Under the pieces are notes generated by a model. It was not told where the DNA came from and made no database searches. It worked only from the letters and a program-made list of their open reading frames with translations. Of a stretch of DNA of 51,437 bases, positions 43,017 through 50,544 are shown in pieces. The translations under genes and the position numbers were made by a program. Location of the stretch: the NCBI RefSeq assembly GCF_029960665.1, contig NZ_JASBRB010000024.1:1-51437 (forward strand), written 5' to 3'. How positions within the stretch are numbered: position 1 is the first letter of the stretch; every line of letters starts with the position of its first letter. Source of the stretch: Pseudarthrobacter sp. AL07 (GTDB lineage: Bacteria > Actinomycetota > Actinomycetes > Actinomycetales > Micrococcaceae).

Positions 43017-43036
43017 GCGGTTGTAAGGATGGACCC

Positions 43037-43525
43037 ATGCATCAGACCAGCATCCGCCAGTACCAGGAGTCCATTACGGTCCAGGCGTCAGCCGAGACCC
43101 TCTACGACCTGGTCTCGGACATCACCCGCACCGGCGAGTGGAGCCCTGTCTGTACATCGTGCTGGTGGGACGACGAGGAAACGGCCGGCCAGCCCGGGGC
43201 CTGGTTCACCGGGCGCAATGAGCTGCCGCAGCGGACCTGGGAGACCCGGTCGCAGGTAGTGGCCGCGGAGCGGGGCCGGGAGTTCGCCTGGGTGGTAGGC
43301 GGCAGGTTTGTCCGCTGGGGCTTCGCCCTCACCCCGGCAGACGACGGAACCATCCTGACAGAGTCTTGGGAGTTCCTGCCGGAGGGAATAGCCATGTTCG
43401 AGGAGAAGTTCGGTGAAGGGGCTTCCGACCAGATCGCCGACCGCACCCGGCAGGCGCTCGACGGCATCCCGAAAACGCTCGCCGCGATCAAGCGGATCGC
43501 AGAATCCATCGATGCAAACGGGTAG
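43037..43525 (+). CDS. SRPBCC-fold (START/cyclase-like) protein
   Basis: A 162-residue SRPBCC protein: ESITVQASAETLYDLVSDIT, RTGEWSPVCTSCWWDDEETA, GQPGAWFTGRNELPQRTWET, and the C-terminal helix ADRTRQALDGIPKTLAAIKR. The fold forms a hydrophobic cavity for lipids, polyketides or hormones. The start MHQTSIRQ follows GTAAGGATGG; a longer frame would overlap the nitroreductase. It is likely co-transcribed with that gene. Substrate unknown. Confidence 0.83.
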   Translation: MHQTSIRQYQESITVQASAETLYDLVSDITRTGEWSPVCTSCWWDDEETAGQPGAWFTGRNELPQRTWETRSQVVAAERGREFAWVVGGRFVRWGFALTPADDGTILTESWEFLPEGIAMFEEKFGEGASDQIADRTRQALDGIPKTLAAIKRIAESIDANG

Positions 43526-43572
43526 GCCTGGTTCTGGGACGGGAGAAGCTGCATCACTGAAAGGTGACCGGT

Positions 43573-43686
43573 TCAGGGGGCGACCACGAGGTCCGCGGTC
43601 TGGCCGGGGCCGTATTCGGTGGGGCGTGCGATGAAGGCCGTGGCCAGTCCTGGTTCCCGGGCAGCGTGCAGGTCGCTGTTGTGGGC
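43573..43686 (-). pseudogene. C-terminal scrap of a HAD-type (S)-2-haloacid dehalogenase
   Basis: Reverse strand AHNSDLHAAREPGLATAFIA, RPTEYGPGQTADLVVAP, then stop. 'RP.EYGP' and the preceding AHN-DL are typical of type II haloacid dehalogenases. The remainder is missing; methyltransferase sequence begins at the junction. Confidence 0.52.
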
Positions 43687-43689
43687 CGA

Positions 43690-43855
43690 TCGCGGGACCC
43701 GCCGCCTCGCCCTTGGCGCCCGCAACCGTGGCGCCTTCCTGGGCATTCCCCGCATGATCCTGGCCTACCGCACCGGTGCGATGCGCTACGGGATCTTCAC
43801 GCTGTCCAAGGCCGGGGAACACGGGGCGGCAGGGGAGGGTAGCAACCAGCGCTGA
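43690..43855 (+). pseudogene. 3' fragment of the methyltransferase (copy of 33302-34198)
   Basis: DRGTRRLALGARNRGAFLGI, PRMILAYRTGAMRYGIFTLS and KAGEHGAAGEGSNQR match RETRRLALGGRNRIFALSIP... of the full gene. Similarity stops just after KAG, where the full gene runs into the 23-bp repeat. The region 43856-44088 holds at most a short reverse-strand frame (APGLVRSAAPGDAARAAYVG...), unrecognised. Confidence 0.62.
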
Positions 43856-44088
43856 CGGAGGACGACGTCGGCAGGCTGTCCCGCCGTCGTAATCTCTTGC
43901 CCACTCACTTCTTGCATCGTCTGCGGACGCCGCTCACCTCCCCTTGTCGAAGTTCCCCAGGACTTCCCCCACGTAGGCGGCACGGGCCGCGTCGCCAGGT
44001 GCGGCAGAACGGACCAAGCCGGGCGCCGCGGGGGACTTTAGTGCTTTCACCTCTACCCATCCGGTAAGGACAAGGGCAAGATGACCCT

Positions 44089-45348
44089 ATGAAAAAACTG
44101 CTTATGGCCGGGCTCGCCGCGATGATCCTGGTGCTCGGCACCATTACCAGTGCCGTCCCAGGCGCTGCGGCGGCAGCCCCTTCAGGCGCCGCGGCGCACA
44201 TCATCGTCAAATTCCGCGACGGCGGTGCCGCCGCGGTTGTGCTGCGCCAGCACGGCCTGGGTGAAGGGCCCGGCGTCGGCAGTACCGGCGCCAACCTGAT
44301 CGAGGTGCCGGCAGGAAAGGAACAGCAGCTCATCGACGCCTTGAGCCGGAACCCTGCGGTTGAATATGCCGAGCCGGACCACCAGGTCACCGCCTCGTCA
44401 ACGGACCAGTACTTCCCCCGGCAGTACGCGCTCCAGAACGACGGGCAGGCGTTCACCAACACCAAGGGCGACATCCAGGTAGCCGCAGGTACACCGGATG
44501 CCGATGTGGACGCCGTCGAAGCGTGGACCGTCACCACCGGCGCCGGCATCAAAGTTGCCGTCCTCGATTCAGGCGTCGACGGCAACCACGAAGACATCTC
44601 CTCGCAGGTTGTTGCCCGCGCCAACTTCAGCAGCTCAGCAACCAAGAGCGGCGACGTTGTGGCAGAAGACTATTACGGACACGGCACCCACATGGCCGGC
44701 ACCGTCGCTGCCATCTACAACAACTCCAATGGCGTGGCGGGGGTATGCCCTGGTTGCAGCATCCTGGCTGGCAAGGTACTTAACGACAGCGGGGTTGGCT
44801 CCAGTTCAAGCCTCGCCAACGGTATCAACTGGGCGGTCAGCAACGGCGCGAAGGTCATAAACATGAGTCTCGGTGTGCGGGCATCGCGCACCCTCGAAAC
44901 TGCCGTCAACAACGCCTGGAACAAAGGCGTGGTGCTGGTTGCCGCAGCAGGCAACGGCGGCAACCAGACGAAAATCTACCCGGGCGCGTACCCGAACGTC
45001 ATTGCCGTCGCCGCCACGGACAACAACGACCTGAAAGCGTCGTTCTCAACCTACGGAGCCAGCTGGGTGGACATCGCAGCACCCGGAGTCAACGTGTACT
45101 CGACCTTCCCGAACCACGATTTTGCGCTGGCCGCGCCCAACAACCGAGCGTTGAATTACGACGTCGGCAACGGCACCTCGGTGTCCTCGGCCATCGTCGC
45201 TGCCACTGCCGCGCTCGCGTGGAGCAGCAACCCTGGTGCCGGCAGTTCGGCAATCCGCGCCAAGGTTGAGTCAACCGCGGACAAAATTGGCGGCACCGGC
45301 ACTTTCTGGGCAAATGGCCGGGTGAACGCGTTCAACGCCGTCAAGTAG
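44089..45348 (+). CDS. Secreted S8 subtilisin-like serine protease (intact copy)
   Basis: A 419-residue protein. The signal peptide is LMAGLAAMILVLGTITSAVP...AAA. The inhibitor I9 prodomain is AHIIVKFRDGGAAAVVLRQH to PAVEYAEPDHQVTA. The catalytic domain has Asp in KVAVLDSGVDGNHED, His in YYGHGTHMAGTVAA, the oxyanion Asn in VAAAGNGGNQTK and Ser in GNGTSVSSAIVAATAALAWS. The serine loop lacks the usual proline (GTSMAxP), unlike the broken paralogue. Cysteines in VAGVCPGCSILAG are shared with it. It is an exported protease of subtilase/fervidolysin type; the substrate is unknown. Confidence 0.88.
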   Translation: MKKLLMAGLAAMILVLGTITSAVPGAAAAAPSGAAAHIIVKFRDGGAAAVVLRQHGLGEGPGVGSTGANLIEVPAGKEQQLIDALSRNPAVEYAEPDHQVTASSTDQYFPRQYALQNDGQAFTNTKGDIQVAAGTPDADVDAVEAWTVTTGAGIKVAVLDSGVDGNHEDISSQVVARANFSSSATKSGDVVAEDYYGHGTHMAGTVAAIYNNSNGVAGVCPGCSILAGKVLNDSGVGSSSSLANGINWAVSNGAKVINMSLGVRASRTLETAVNNAWNKGVVLVAAAGNGGNQTKIYPGAYPNVIAVAATDNNDLKASFSTYGASWVDIAAPGVNVYSTFPNHDFALAAPNNRALNYDVGNGTSVSSAIVAATAALAWSSNPGAGSSAIRAKVESTADKIGGTGTFWANGRVNAFNAVK

Positions 45349-45436
45349 TTCCACGTGTAGTTCCACGTGCGGCGGAGACCGTCGCGGCGGAGGCACCGGC
45401 CGCCGTCGACCTCTGCCCCCACCGTATAATCTGAGC

Positions 45437-45511
45437 ATGCCGATCACGCGCCTCCACCGAGGCCTCCATGCCCAGCAGCCCATTCTCAAGCAGCGCGGGA
45501 TCGACCTGTGA
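45437..45511 (+). CDS. Short upstream ORF with perfect -10, coupled to DUF808 gene
   Basis: ATG begins 7 nt after TATAAT (45425-45430), so the message may be leaderless. The 24-residue frame MPITRLHRGLHAQQPILKQR (GIDL follows) ends in TGA overlapping the GTG of the next gene (GTGA). A leader peptide that couples translation is possible. It could also be a chance frame. Confidence 0.35.
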   Translation: MPITRLHRGLHAQQPILKQRGIDL

Positions 45512-46527
45512 GCGGCGGTCTTGTCGCGCTGCTGGACGACGTCGCAGCCCTGGCCCGCATAGCGGCCGCCTCGGTGGACGACATCGCCGCCGGGGCCGCG
45601 AAAGCGGGGGCCAAGGCTGCCGGCGTGGTGATCGACGACGCCGCCGTCACCCCGCAATATGTGTCCGGGGCGGACCCCTCCCGGGAACTGCCGATGATCA
45701 AGCGGATCTTCTGGGGCTCGCTCCGGAACAAGCTGTTGTTCATCCTGCCGGCGCTGCTGCTCGTGAGCGCCTTCGTCCCGTGGGCCATCCCGTTCATCCT
45801 CATGGCCGGCGGCACCTACCTTTGCTACGAGGGTGCCGAGAAGGTCTGGCACAAGCTCCGTGGAGACCACTCGGACGAAAAGGCGCCGGCGGTCCAGCGG
45901 GGCCCGGACGCCGAGGCCAAGGTGGTCAAGGGCGCCATCACCACCGACTTCATCCTGTCCTGCGAGATCATGGTCATCTCCATGAACGAGGTGGCCACTG
46001 AATCCATCTGGATCCGGGCGTTTATCCTGGTCATCGTGGCCCTGGTGATCACCGTGCTCGTGTACGGTGCCGTGGCACTCATCGTCAAGATGGACGACGT
46101 CGGCCTGCACCTGACCACCAAGGAATCCGCGCGCTCCCAGCGGTTCGGTGAGCTGCTCGTCAAGGGGATGCCCGCCGTGCTGGGCGCCATCACCCTGATC
46201 GGGACGATCGCCATGCTGTGGGTGGGTGGCCACATCATGCTGCAGGGAGCCTACGACCTCGGCTGGCATGCGCCGTACGACCTGGTCCAATTCCTGGAGA
46301 CCCCGGCCGCCGGGATCCCGGTGGCTGGCAGCTTCCTTGCCTGGCTCGTGAATACCTTGTGCTCTGCTGTCCTCGGAATCATCTGGGGCCTCCTCGTCAT
46401 GGCCATCGTGGGCCCGCTGCTCAAAGTGCTGCCGTTCGGCACGAAGAGCGGTCACGAAGAGGGCGACGTCCGCGCCGAATTGGCAGGGTACCGGCCGGCG
46501 AAGCACAGCGACGGTTCCGCCGGATAG
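45508..46527 (+). CDS. DUF808 (YedI-type) membrane protein
   Basis: A 339-residue membrane protein starting MSGGLVALLDDVAALARIAA, the conserved DUF808 N-terminus, followed by ASVDDIAAGAAKAGAKAAGV and DDAAVTPQYV. There are several hydrophobic helices (NKLLFILPALLLVSAFVPWA, AFILVIVALVITVLVYGAVA, MPAVLGAITLIGTIAMLWVG, LGIIWGLLVMAIVGPLLKV). The family is widespread and functionally uncharacterised, sometimes suggested as a transporter. The GTG start overlaps a short upstream frame. Length is normal. Confidence 0.88.
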   Translation: MSGGLVALLDDVAALARIAAASVDDIAAGAAKAGAKAAGVVIDDAAVTPQYVSGADPSRELPMIKRIFWGSLRNKLLFILPALLLVSAFVPWAIPFILMAGGTYLCYEGAEKVWHKLRGDHSDEKAPAVQRGPDAEAKVVKGAITTDFILSCEIMVISMNEVATESIWIRAFILVIVALVITVLVYGAVALIVKMDDVGLHLTTKESARSQRFGELLVKGMPAVLGAITLIGTIAMLWVGGHIMLQGAYDLGWHAPYDLVQFLETPAAGIPVAGSFLAWLVNTLCSAVLGIIWGLLVMAIVGPLLKVLPFGTKSGHEEGDVRAELAGYRPAKHSDGSAG

Positions 46528-46750
46528 GCGTTCTTTTGGGCGGAGACCCCAAGGCCGCAATGAGCGACTGACGCCTCGGCCCGGACGCTCAGGAGGCCTT
46601 CGACCGGATACCCGCCGGGTCGAGGAACGCGCGCACGAACACGGCACCGTCGGCGATCAGTGTCTCCAGCCGCCGGCTCGCGATGGCCTTGGGCGCTGAT
46701 CCAGTGCGTCTCGGGCAGCTCGGCAAGCCACGTCCCCGCCGTCGTAGAAT

Positions 46751-46933
46751 GTGGCCACGAAGAGAACGTCCCTGAAGACGCAGGGGACTGCGCGCACAAT
46801 CGGCGAGCAGCTGGTTACCTGGCGAAAACTACTCGGCCTCGGAGATCAGCTCAATGTCGCCTTCGACCCCTACGAGAGCGACTTCGGCCGCGCGCGGGCA
46901 GGCCAGGAATTGCCGCAGAGAGTGCGCCGATGA
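46751..46933 (+). pseudogene. HipB-like regulator with internal deletion
   Basis: TIGEQLVTWRKLLGLGDQLN, then VAFDPYESDFGRARAGQELP and QRVRR. The first helix of an XRE HTH is fused directly to the C-terminal tail typical of actinobacterial HipB partners; the recognition helix is deleted. It ends in ATGA with the HipA relic. The preceding 46528-46750 contains only a weak reverse-strand frame (RRLETLIADGAVFVRAFLDP), unrecognised. Confidence 0.52.
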
Positions 46934-47403
46934 GTGAACCAATCGAGGTCGATCTCGGGCGGAAACCACGCAGTCAAAGGTCTCCCCGGTGCCTTTGACG
47001 ACGCGTCACCAGACCGCTGGGGACGCCACATCATCACGAAACGGCTCCAGGCGGAGGCGCGACAGTTTGGCCAGAACGCCGAAACGCTCACTGCCTTGGA
47101 CTTCCTCCTGGGGGTGTCCGACCGCACCCGGCGGGCGCATTGCGGTTCCGGCTGGGGAACGGCCAATATCTGAGTGACGGAACCGACGTGCCCAAGCTCG
47201 TGCAGCTTCCCGAGCTGCACTCCTCGATTCGGCTGAATACTTCGTTCAACCCAGCCAACGGGATACGATCCTCGCCTCCGTGCGCAAGGCGTCGGGCGCT
47301 TGGCGTCAGGCGGCAGATGCCTGCCGGATACCTCGAACCGAGTTGGAGCTTTTTGCGCCACTGTTCGACAACCCACCACTGCGTTTGGGCTCTCAGACAG
47401 AGT
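46930..47403 (+). pseudogene. Degenerate HipA (N- and C-terminal pieces)
   Basis: Pieces in different frames read MSEPIEVDLG, GGNHAVKGLPGAFDDASPDR, WGRHIITKRLQAEARQFGQN, TALDFLLGVSDRTRR, LRFRLGNGQYLSDGTDVPKL, then jump to DTILASVRKASGAWRQAADA, CRIPRTELELFAPLF. This is HipA of a different subtype from 2868: 'GAFDDxSPDRWGR' and 'FLLGVSD' are signature parts. The kinase core is deleted and at least three frame breaks are present. Confidence 0.58.
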
Positions 47404-47492
47404 GAACTCCTGAAATCGTCCGGTAGCCACTTTCTCCTGCTCAGGGCTTGCGGGCCAAGGCAGTGGGCATCGGCCCATGCGAGAATGGCGCC

Positions 47493-47972
47493 ATGAGCCA
47501 CGAGCAGCACGAATCCGCCGCGGCGGAACCGGACCGCACCGCCCACTCGGCATTCGAAGCCGCCTACCAGGCCGCCCAGAAGAGCCTCAGTGAAGGCGGC
47601 ATCCCCATCGGAGCGGCGCTGGCCCGTGACGGCGTGGTCATCGCAAGCGGCCACAACGAACGGGTCCAGAACGCCGATCCGATCGCGCACGGTGAAATGT
47701 CCGCCCTCCGCGCCGCCGGCCGGCAGAAAAGTTACCGGGACACCACGCTCTACACCACCCTGGCCCCGTGTGCCATGTGCGCCGGAACCATCATCCAGTT
47801 CAAAATCCCCCGCGTGGTGGTTGGGGAAGCACACACGTTCGACGGCGAACTTGAGCTTCTGCGCTCACGTGGCGTTGAGGTGGTTGTCCTGGATGACCGG
47901 CGTTGCGTGGACATGATGCGCACCTTCCAGGCTGACTGCCCGGAGCTGTGGTCGGAGGACATCGCCGAGTAG
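47493..47972 (+). CDS. Nucleoside/cytosine deaminase-family protein (copy 2)
   Basis: A 159-residue paralogue of 27093, differing at scattered positions (for example DCPELWSEDIAE against DNPELWAEDIAE). HGEMSALRAAG and PCAMCAG are intact, so it should be active. The leader GCGAGAATGGCGCC before ATG is shared with copy 1, implying that the duplication included regulatory sequence. It is preceded by hipA debris and followed by remnants. Proximity to the NCS1-hydantoin operon may be functional (nucleobase salvage), but the genes are separated by about 950 nt. Confidence 0.9.
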   Translation: MSHEQHESAAAEPDRTAHSAFEAAYQAAQKSLSEGGIPIGAALARDGVVIASGHNERVQNADPIAHGEMSALRAAGRQKSYRDTTLYTTLAPCAMCAGTIIQFKIPRVVVGEAHTFDGELELLRSRGVEVVVLDDRRCVDMMRTFQADCPELWSEDIAE

Positions 47973-47994
47973 GCCTGGCCGTGCGCGGTCTGCC

Positions 47995-48160
47995 ATCCAG
48001 CCTGTGACCGTGCGCCGCGGGTCGAACACCGGGTCAAGGCCAAGCTTCTGCTGCGCCTCGAAGTCCGCCAATGTCGCCCATCGTCCAGGCGTCGGCCGCG
48101 GTGTTCACGCAGCCGTAGGCAACGGCGATGAACGCCGCGCCGACTCCCAAGGTGATCCGC
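47995..48160 (-). pseudogene. C-terminal remnant of a sodium:alanine-type (AGCS) symporter
   Basis: Reverse strand ITLGVGAAFIAVAYGCVNTA, ADAWTMGDI, then in another frame MADFEAQQKLGLDPVFDPRR. The sequence looks like the last helix and C-terminal tail of a cation:amino-acid symporter with an internal deletion. Recognition is approximate. Confidence 0.4.
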
Positions 48161-48274
48161 GGTAAACGGTGCTGCCTGTCAAGCCCCTTGGAAGACTCCC
48201 GCGGAATCGGCGGCTACGAAGACCTCATCGCCGCCTTGGGCGCCCCTCCTTCCTTCACACCCGAGGGAAGCTAA
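48150..48274 (+). pseudogene. C-terminal remnant of a pRiA4b ORF-3-like protein
   Basis: Forward frame VIRGKRCCLSSPLEDSRGIG, GYEDLIAALGAPPSFTPEGS, then stop. 'C-PPEDxGGxxGYExLxxAL' is the hallmark of the pRiA4b ORF-3 family, often on plasmids and mobile elements. The N-terminal part is absent. Confidence 0.42.
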
Positions 48275-48870
48275 TCGTGCGTCGGTTTGGGGGATTCCCG
48301 GCCAGCCGGACGTCAGGCAACGGTTGACGCCGTCTCAGACTGGGGTGGGTCGCATTATTTAGTGGACACCCGTTTCCAGGGTCAGTTTCCGAAGTCGTTT
48401 GCACGGAATATCCAAAGCCATCTGCGCTGGCTCCTCAAGAGATTCCGCTAGGTGGAAAGTTTATATCCTATTGTGAAAATGTGTGACTTGGCTTACTGTT
48501 TAACTACGCCCCCAACGATGAGGGCAGTTTTCAAGTGATTGGTCTGAATCCATGTACATCTCACAACCTGCGGGGCTGAAAGCGAGTTCGGTCCTTGCCG
48601 GGAGGAACGCAGCACTGATGTGCCTCCTCCTGACCAGCTCTGATCGCCCCGGCGGCGCCTTCAGACCCCGATCGCCGTGGGCAGATCCCCGCAGCTGACA
48701 GGTTCGGAATTACAGGCGGCCCGTACCGCCGTCGCTTTGGCATCACCTGCACGATTTTCCGCACATCCGATCTTCCTGACTTCCGGCTACTGACGCCATT
48801 TCCCCGCGCAGTTTTCCCGGGCAGTTTTCCCGGTGGACTGACCGGTCCGACGTGCGGCCACGTCCCCATT
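48275..48870. other. Long intergenic region before the NCS1 operon
   Basis: About 600 nt without a supportable gene. The part 48350-48550 is AT-richer (for example TTTATATCCTATTGTGAAAATG) and may carry promoters. A long reverse-strand open frame entering from 48561 is an antisense shadow of the permease. Confidence 0.5.
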
Positions 48871-48876
48871 CCCTCG

Positions 48877-48894
48877 TATACAGCATTTGGTATA
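48877..48894. promoter_or_regulatory. Possible GntR-type operator before NCS1 permease
   Basis: TATAC (48877-48881), 8 nt, GTATA (48890-48894) form a short inverted repeat 33 nt before the permease ATG. Similar TATAC/GTATA half-sites are bound by GntR-family regulators, which often control hydantoin and allantoin genes. No regulator is in the window. Confidence 0.38.
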
Positions 48895-48926
48895 GCCAAA
48901 ATTTTCATTTCCAGAGAGGCATTTCC

Positions 48927-50504
48927 ATGAATATGGTGCCGGATACAACCCGTCCCGCAGATAAAGCCGTCCCCGAAGTCACCGTGGACCACCACCGCCA
49001 TGAGCACCACGACCCCATCATGCACCAGCCGCCGGTCAGCGCCGAGGCTCTGGGCCTGTCGCCGACCAGTGCCCGGCTTTACAACCAGGATCTTGCCCCG
49101 ACGAAGATGGCCGGGCGCAGGTGGACCGCGTACAGTATCTTCACCCTCTGGGCGAGCGACGTGCACAGCCTGGGCAACTACGGGTTCGCGATCGGGCTTT
49201 TCGCCTTGGGTCTTGGCGCCTGGCAGATCCTGCTGGCTCTTGGTGTCGGTGCGGTGCTGCTGTTCCTGCTCCTGACATTCTCCGGCTTCATGGGCCACAA
49301 GACGGGCGTCCCGTTCCCGGTCATGAGCCGTATCGCCTTCGGGATCCATGGTGCCCAGATTCCGGCGCTCATCCGTGGCGGCGTGGCAATCGTGTGGTTT
49401 GGCATCCAGACGTACCTTGCCTCCCTGGTCCTCAGGGTGCTGCTTATCGCCCTTGCGCCGGGACTCGCTGACCTGGACAAGAATGACATCCTGGGCCTGT
49501 CCACTCTGGGCTGGGCCGCGTTTGTCTTCCTCTGGGTGATCCAGGTCATCATCGTCCGATACGGCATGGACATGATCCGCAAATACGAAGCGTTCGCCGG
49601 GCCCATCATCCTGGTCACCATGGCCGGCCTGGCCATCTGGATGTTTTTCCAGGCCGGCGGGTCCATCGCTTTGTCCACCCAGGATGCCCTCACCGGCGGC
49701 GCGATGTGGCGCGAAATCTTCGCCGGCGGCGCACTGTGGGTCTCCATCTACGCGACCTTCGTCCTGAACTTCTGCGACTTCACCCGCTCCTCCACCACCC
49801 GCCGGTCCATCATCAAGGGCAACTTCTGGGGCATCCCGGTGAACATGCTGTTCTTCGGCATCATCGTGGTCGTCATCACCGGAGCCCAGTTCAAAATCAA
49901 CGGCGCCATCATCGGCAGCCCCTCCGACATCGTCCAGTCCATCCCCAACACGTTCCTGCTCGTGCTGGCCGCACTCGCGCTCCTGGTGCTCACCATCGCG
50001 GTGAACCTGATGGCGAACTTCGTAGCCCCCATCTACGCACTGACGAACCTCATGCCCAAGCGGCTCGACTTCCGCCGCGCCAGCCTGGTCAGCGCCATCA
50101 TCGGCCTGGTCATCCTGCCCTGGAACCTCTACAACAACCCCGCCGTGATCGTGTACTTCCTCGGCGGCCTCGGAGCCCTGCTCGGACCGCTGTTTGGCGT
50201 CATCATGGCCGACTACTGGCTCATCCGCAAGACCAGAATCAACGTCCCCGAGCTCTACACCGAAGTCAGCAGCGGCTCCTACTTCTACCGCAACGGCGTC
50301 AACATGCGGGCCGTCGGCGCCTTCATCCCGGCCGCGGTCATCTCGCTCCTCATCGCCTTCATCCCCGCCCTGCAACCGGTCGCGGCGTTCTCCTGGTTCA
50401 TCGGCGCCGGCATCGGAGCCATCGCCTACCTCGTCGTCGCCGACCGCAAACGGACCTTCCACGACGTCTCCGGGGAACCGATCGCCGTCCCCAGCCTCCA
50501 CTGA
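48927..50504 (+). CDS. NCS1-family nucleobase/hydantoin/allantoin permease
   Basis: A 525-residue permease with about twelve helices. The NCS1 pattern is visible: LYNQDLAPTKMAGRRWTAYS, IFTLWASDVHSLGNYGFAIG, HKTGVPFPVMSRIAFGIHGA, IRGGVAIVWFGIQTYLAS, NFCDFTRSSTTRRSIIKGN and GPLFGVIMADYWLIRKTRIN. These include the substrate-site Trp and Asn residues of the Mhp1/PucI group. The start ATG has AGAGAGGC upstream. The next genes (racemase family, amidohydrolase) suggest uptake of hydantoin, allantoin or a related ureide. Confidence 0.92.
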   Translation: MNMVPDTTRPADKAVPEVTVDHHRHEHHDPIMHQPPVSAEALGLSPTSARLYNQDLAPTKMAGRRWTAYSIFTLWASDVHSLGNYGFAIGLFALGLGAWQILLALGVGAVLLFLLLTFSGFMGHKTGVPFPVMSRIAFGIHGAQIPALIRGGVAIVWFGIQTYLASLVLRVLLIALAPGLADLDKNDILGLSTLGWAAFVFLWVIQVIIVRYGMDMIRKYEAFAGPIILVTMAGLAIWMFFQAGGSIALSTQDALTGGAMWREIFAGGALWVSIYATFVLNFCDFTRSSTTRRSIIKGNFWGIPVNMLFFGIIVVVITGAQFKINGAIIGSPSDIVQSIPNTFLLVLAALALLVLTIAVNLMANFVAPIYALTNLMPKRLDFRRASLVSAIIGLVILPWNLYNNPAVIVYFLGGLGALLGPLFGVIMADYWLIRKTRINVPELYTEVSSGSYFYRNGVNMRAVGAFIPAAVISLLIAFIPALQPVAAFSWFIGAGIGAIAYLVVADRKRTFHDVSGEPIAVPSLH

Positions 50505-50544
50505 GGCCGTCCCAGCCTTACCGAAAGCCAACCGGAAAGTAACC

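Noticed and set aside
43900..44010. Reverse-strand frame ending YVGEVLGNFDKGR
   Set aside because: Codon character is fair, but it is too short to identify and has no start.
45271..46647. 458-codon reverse-strand open frame
   Set aside because: Antisense to the subtilase end and DUF808 gene; no domain and atypical codon pattern.
46590..46740. Reverse-strand frame RRLETLIADGAVFVRAFLDP as an Lrp/AsnC relic
   Set aside because: Too short and broken to assign; similarity is only impressionistic.
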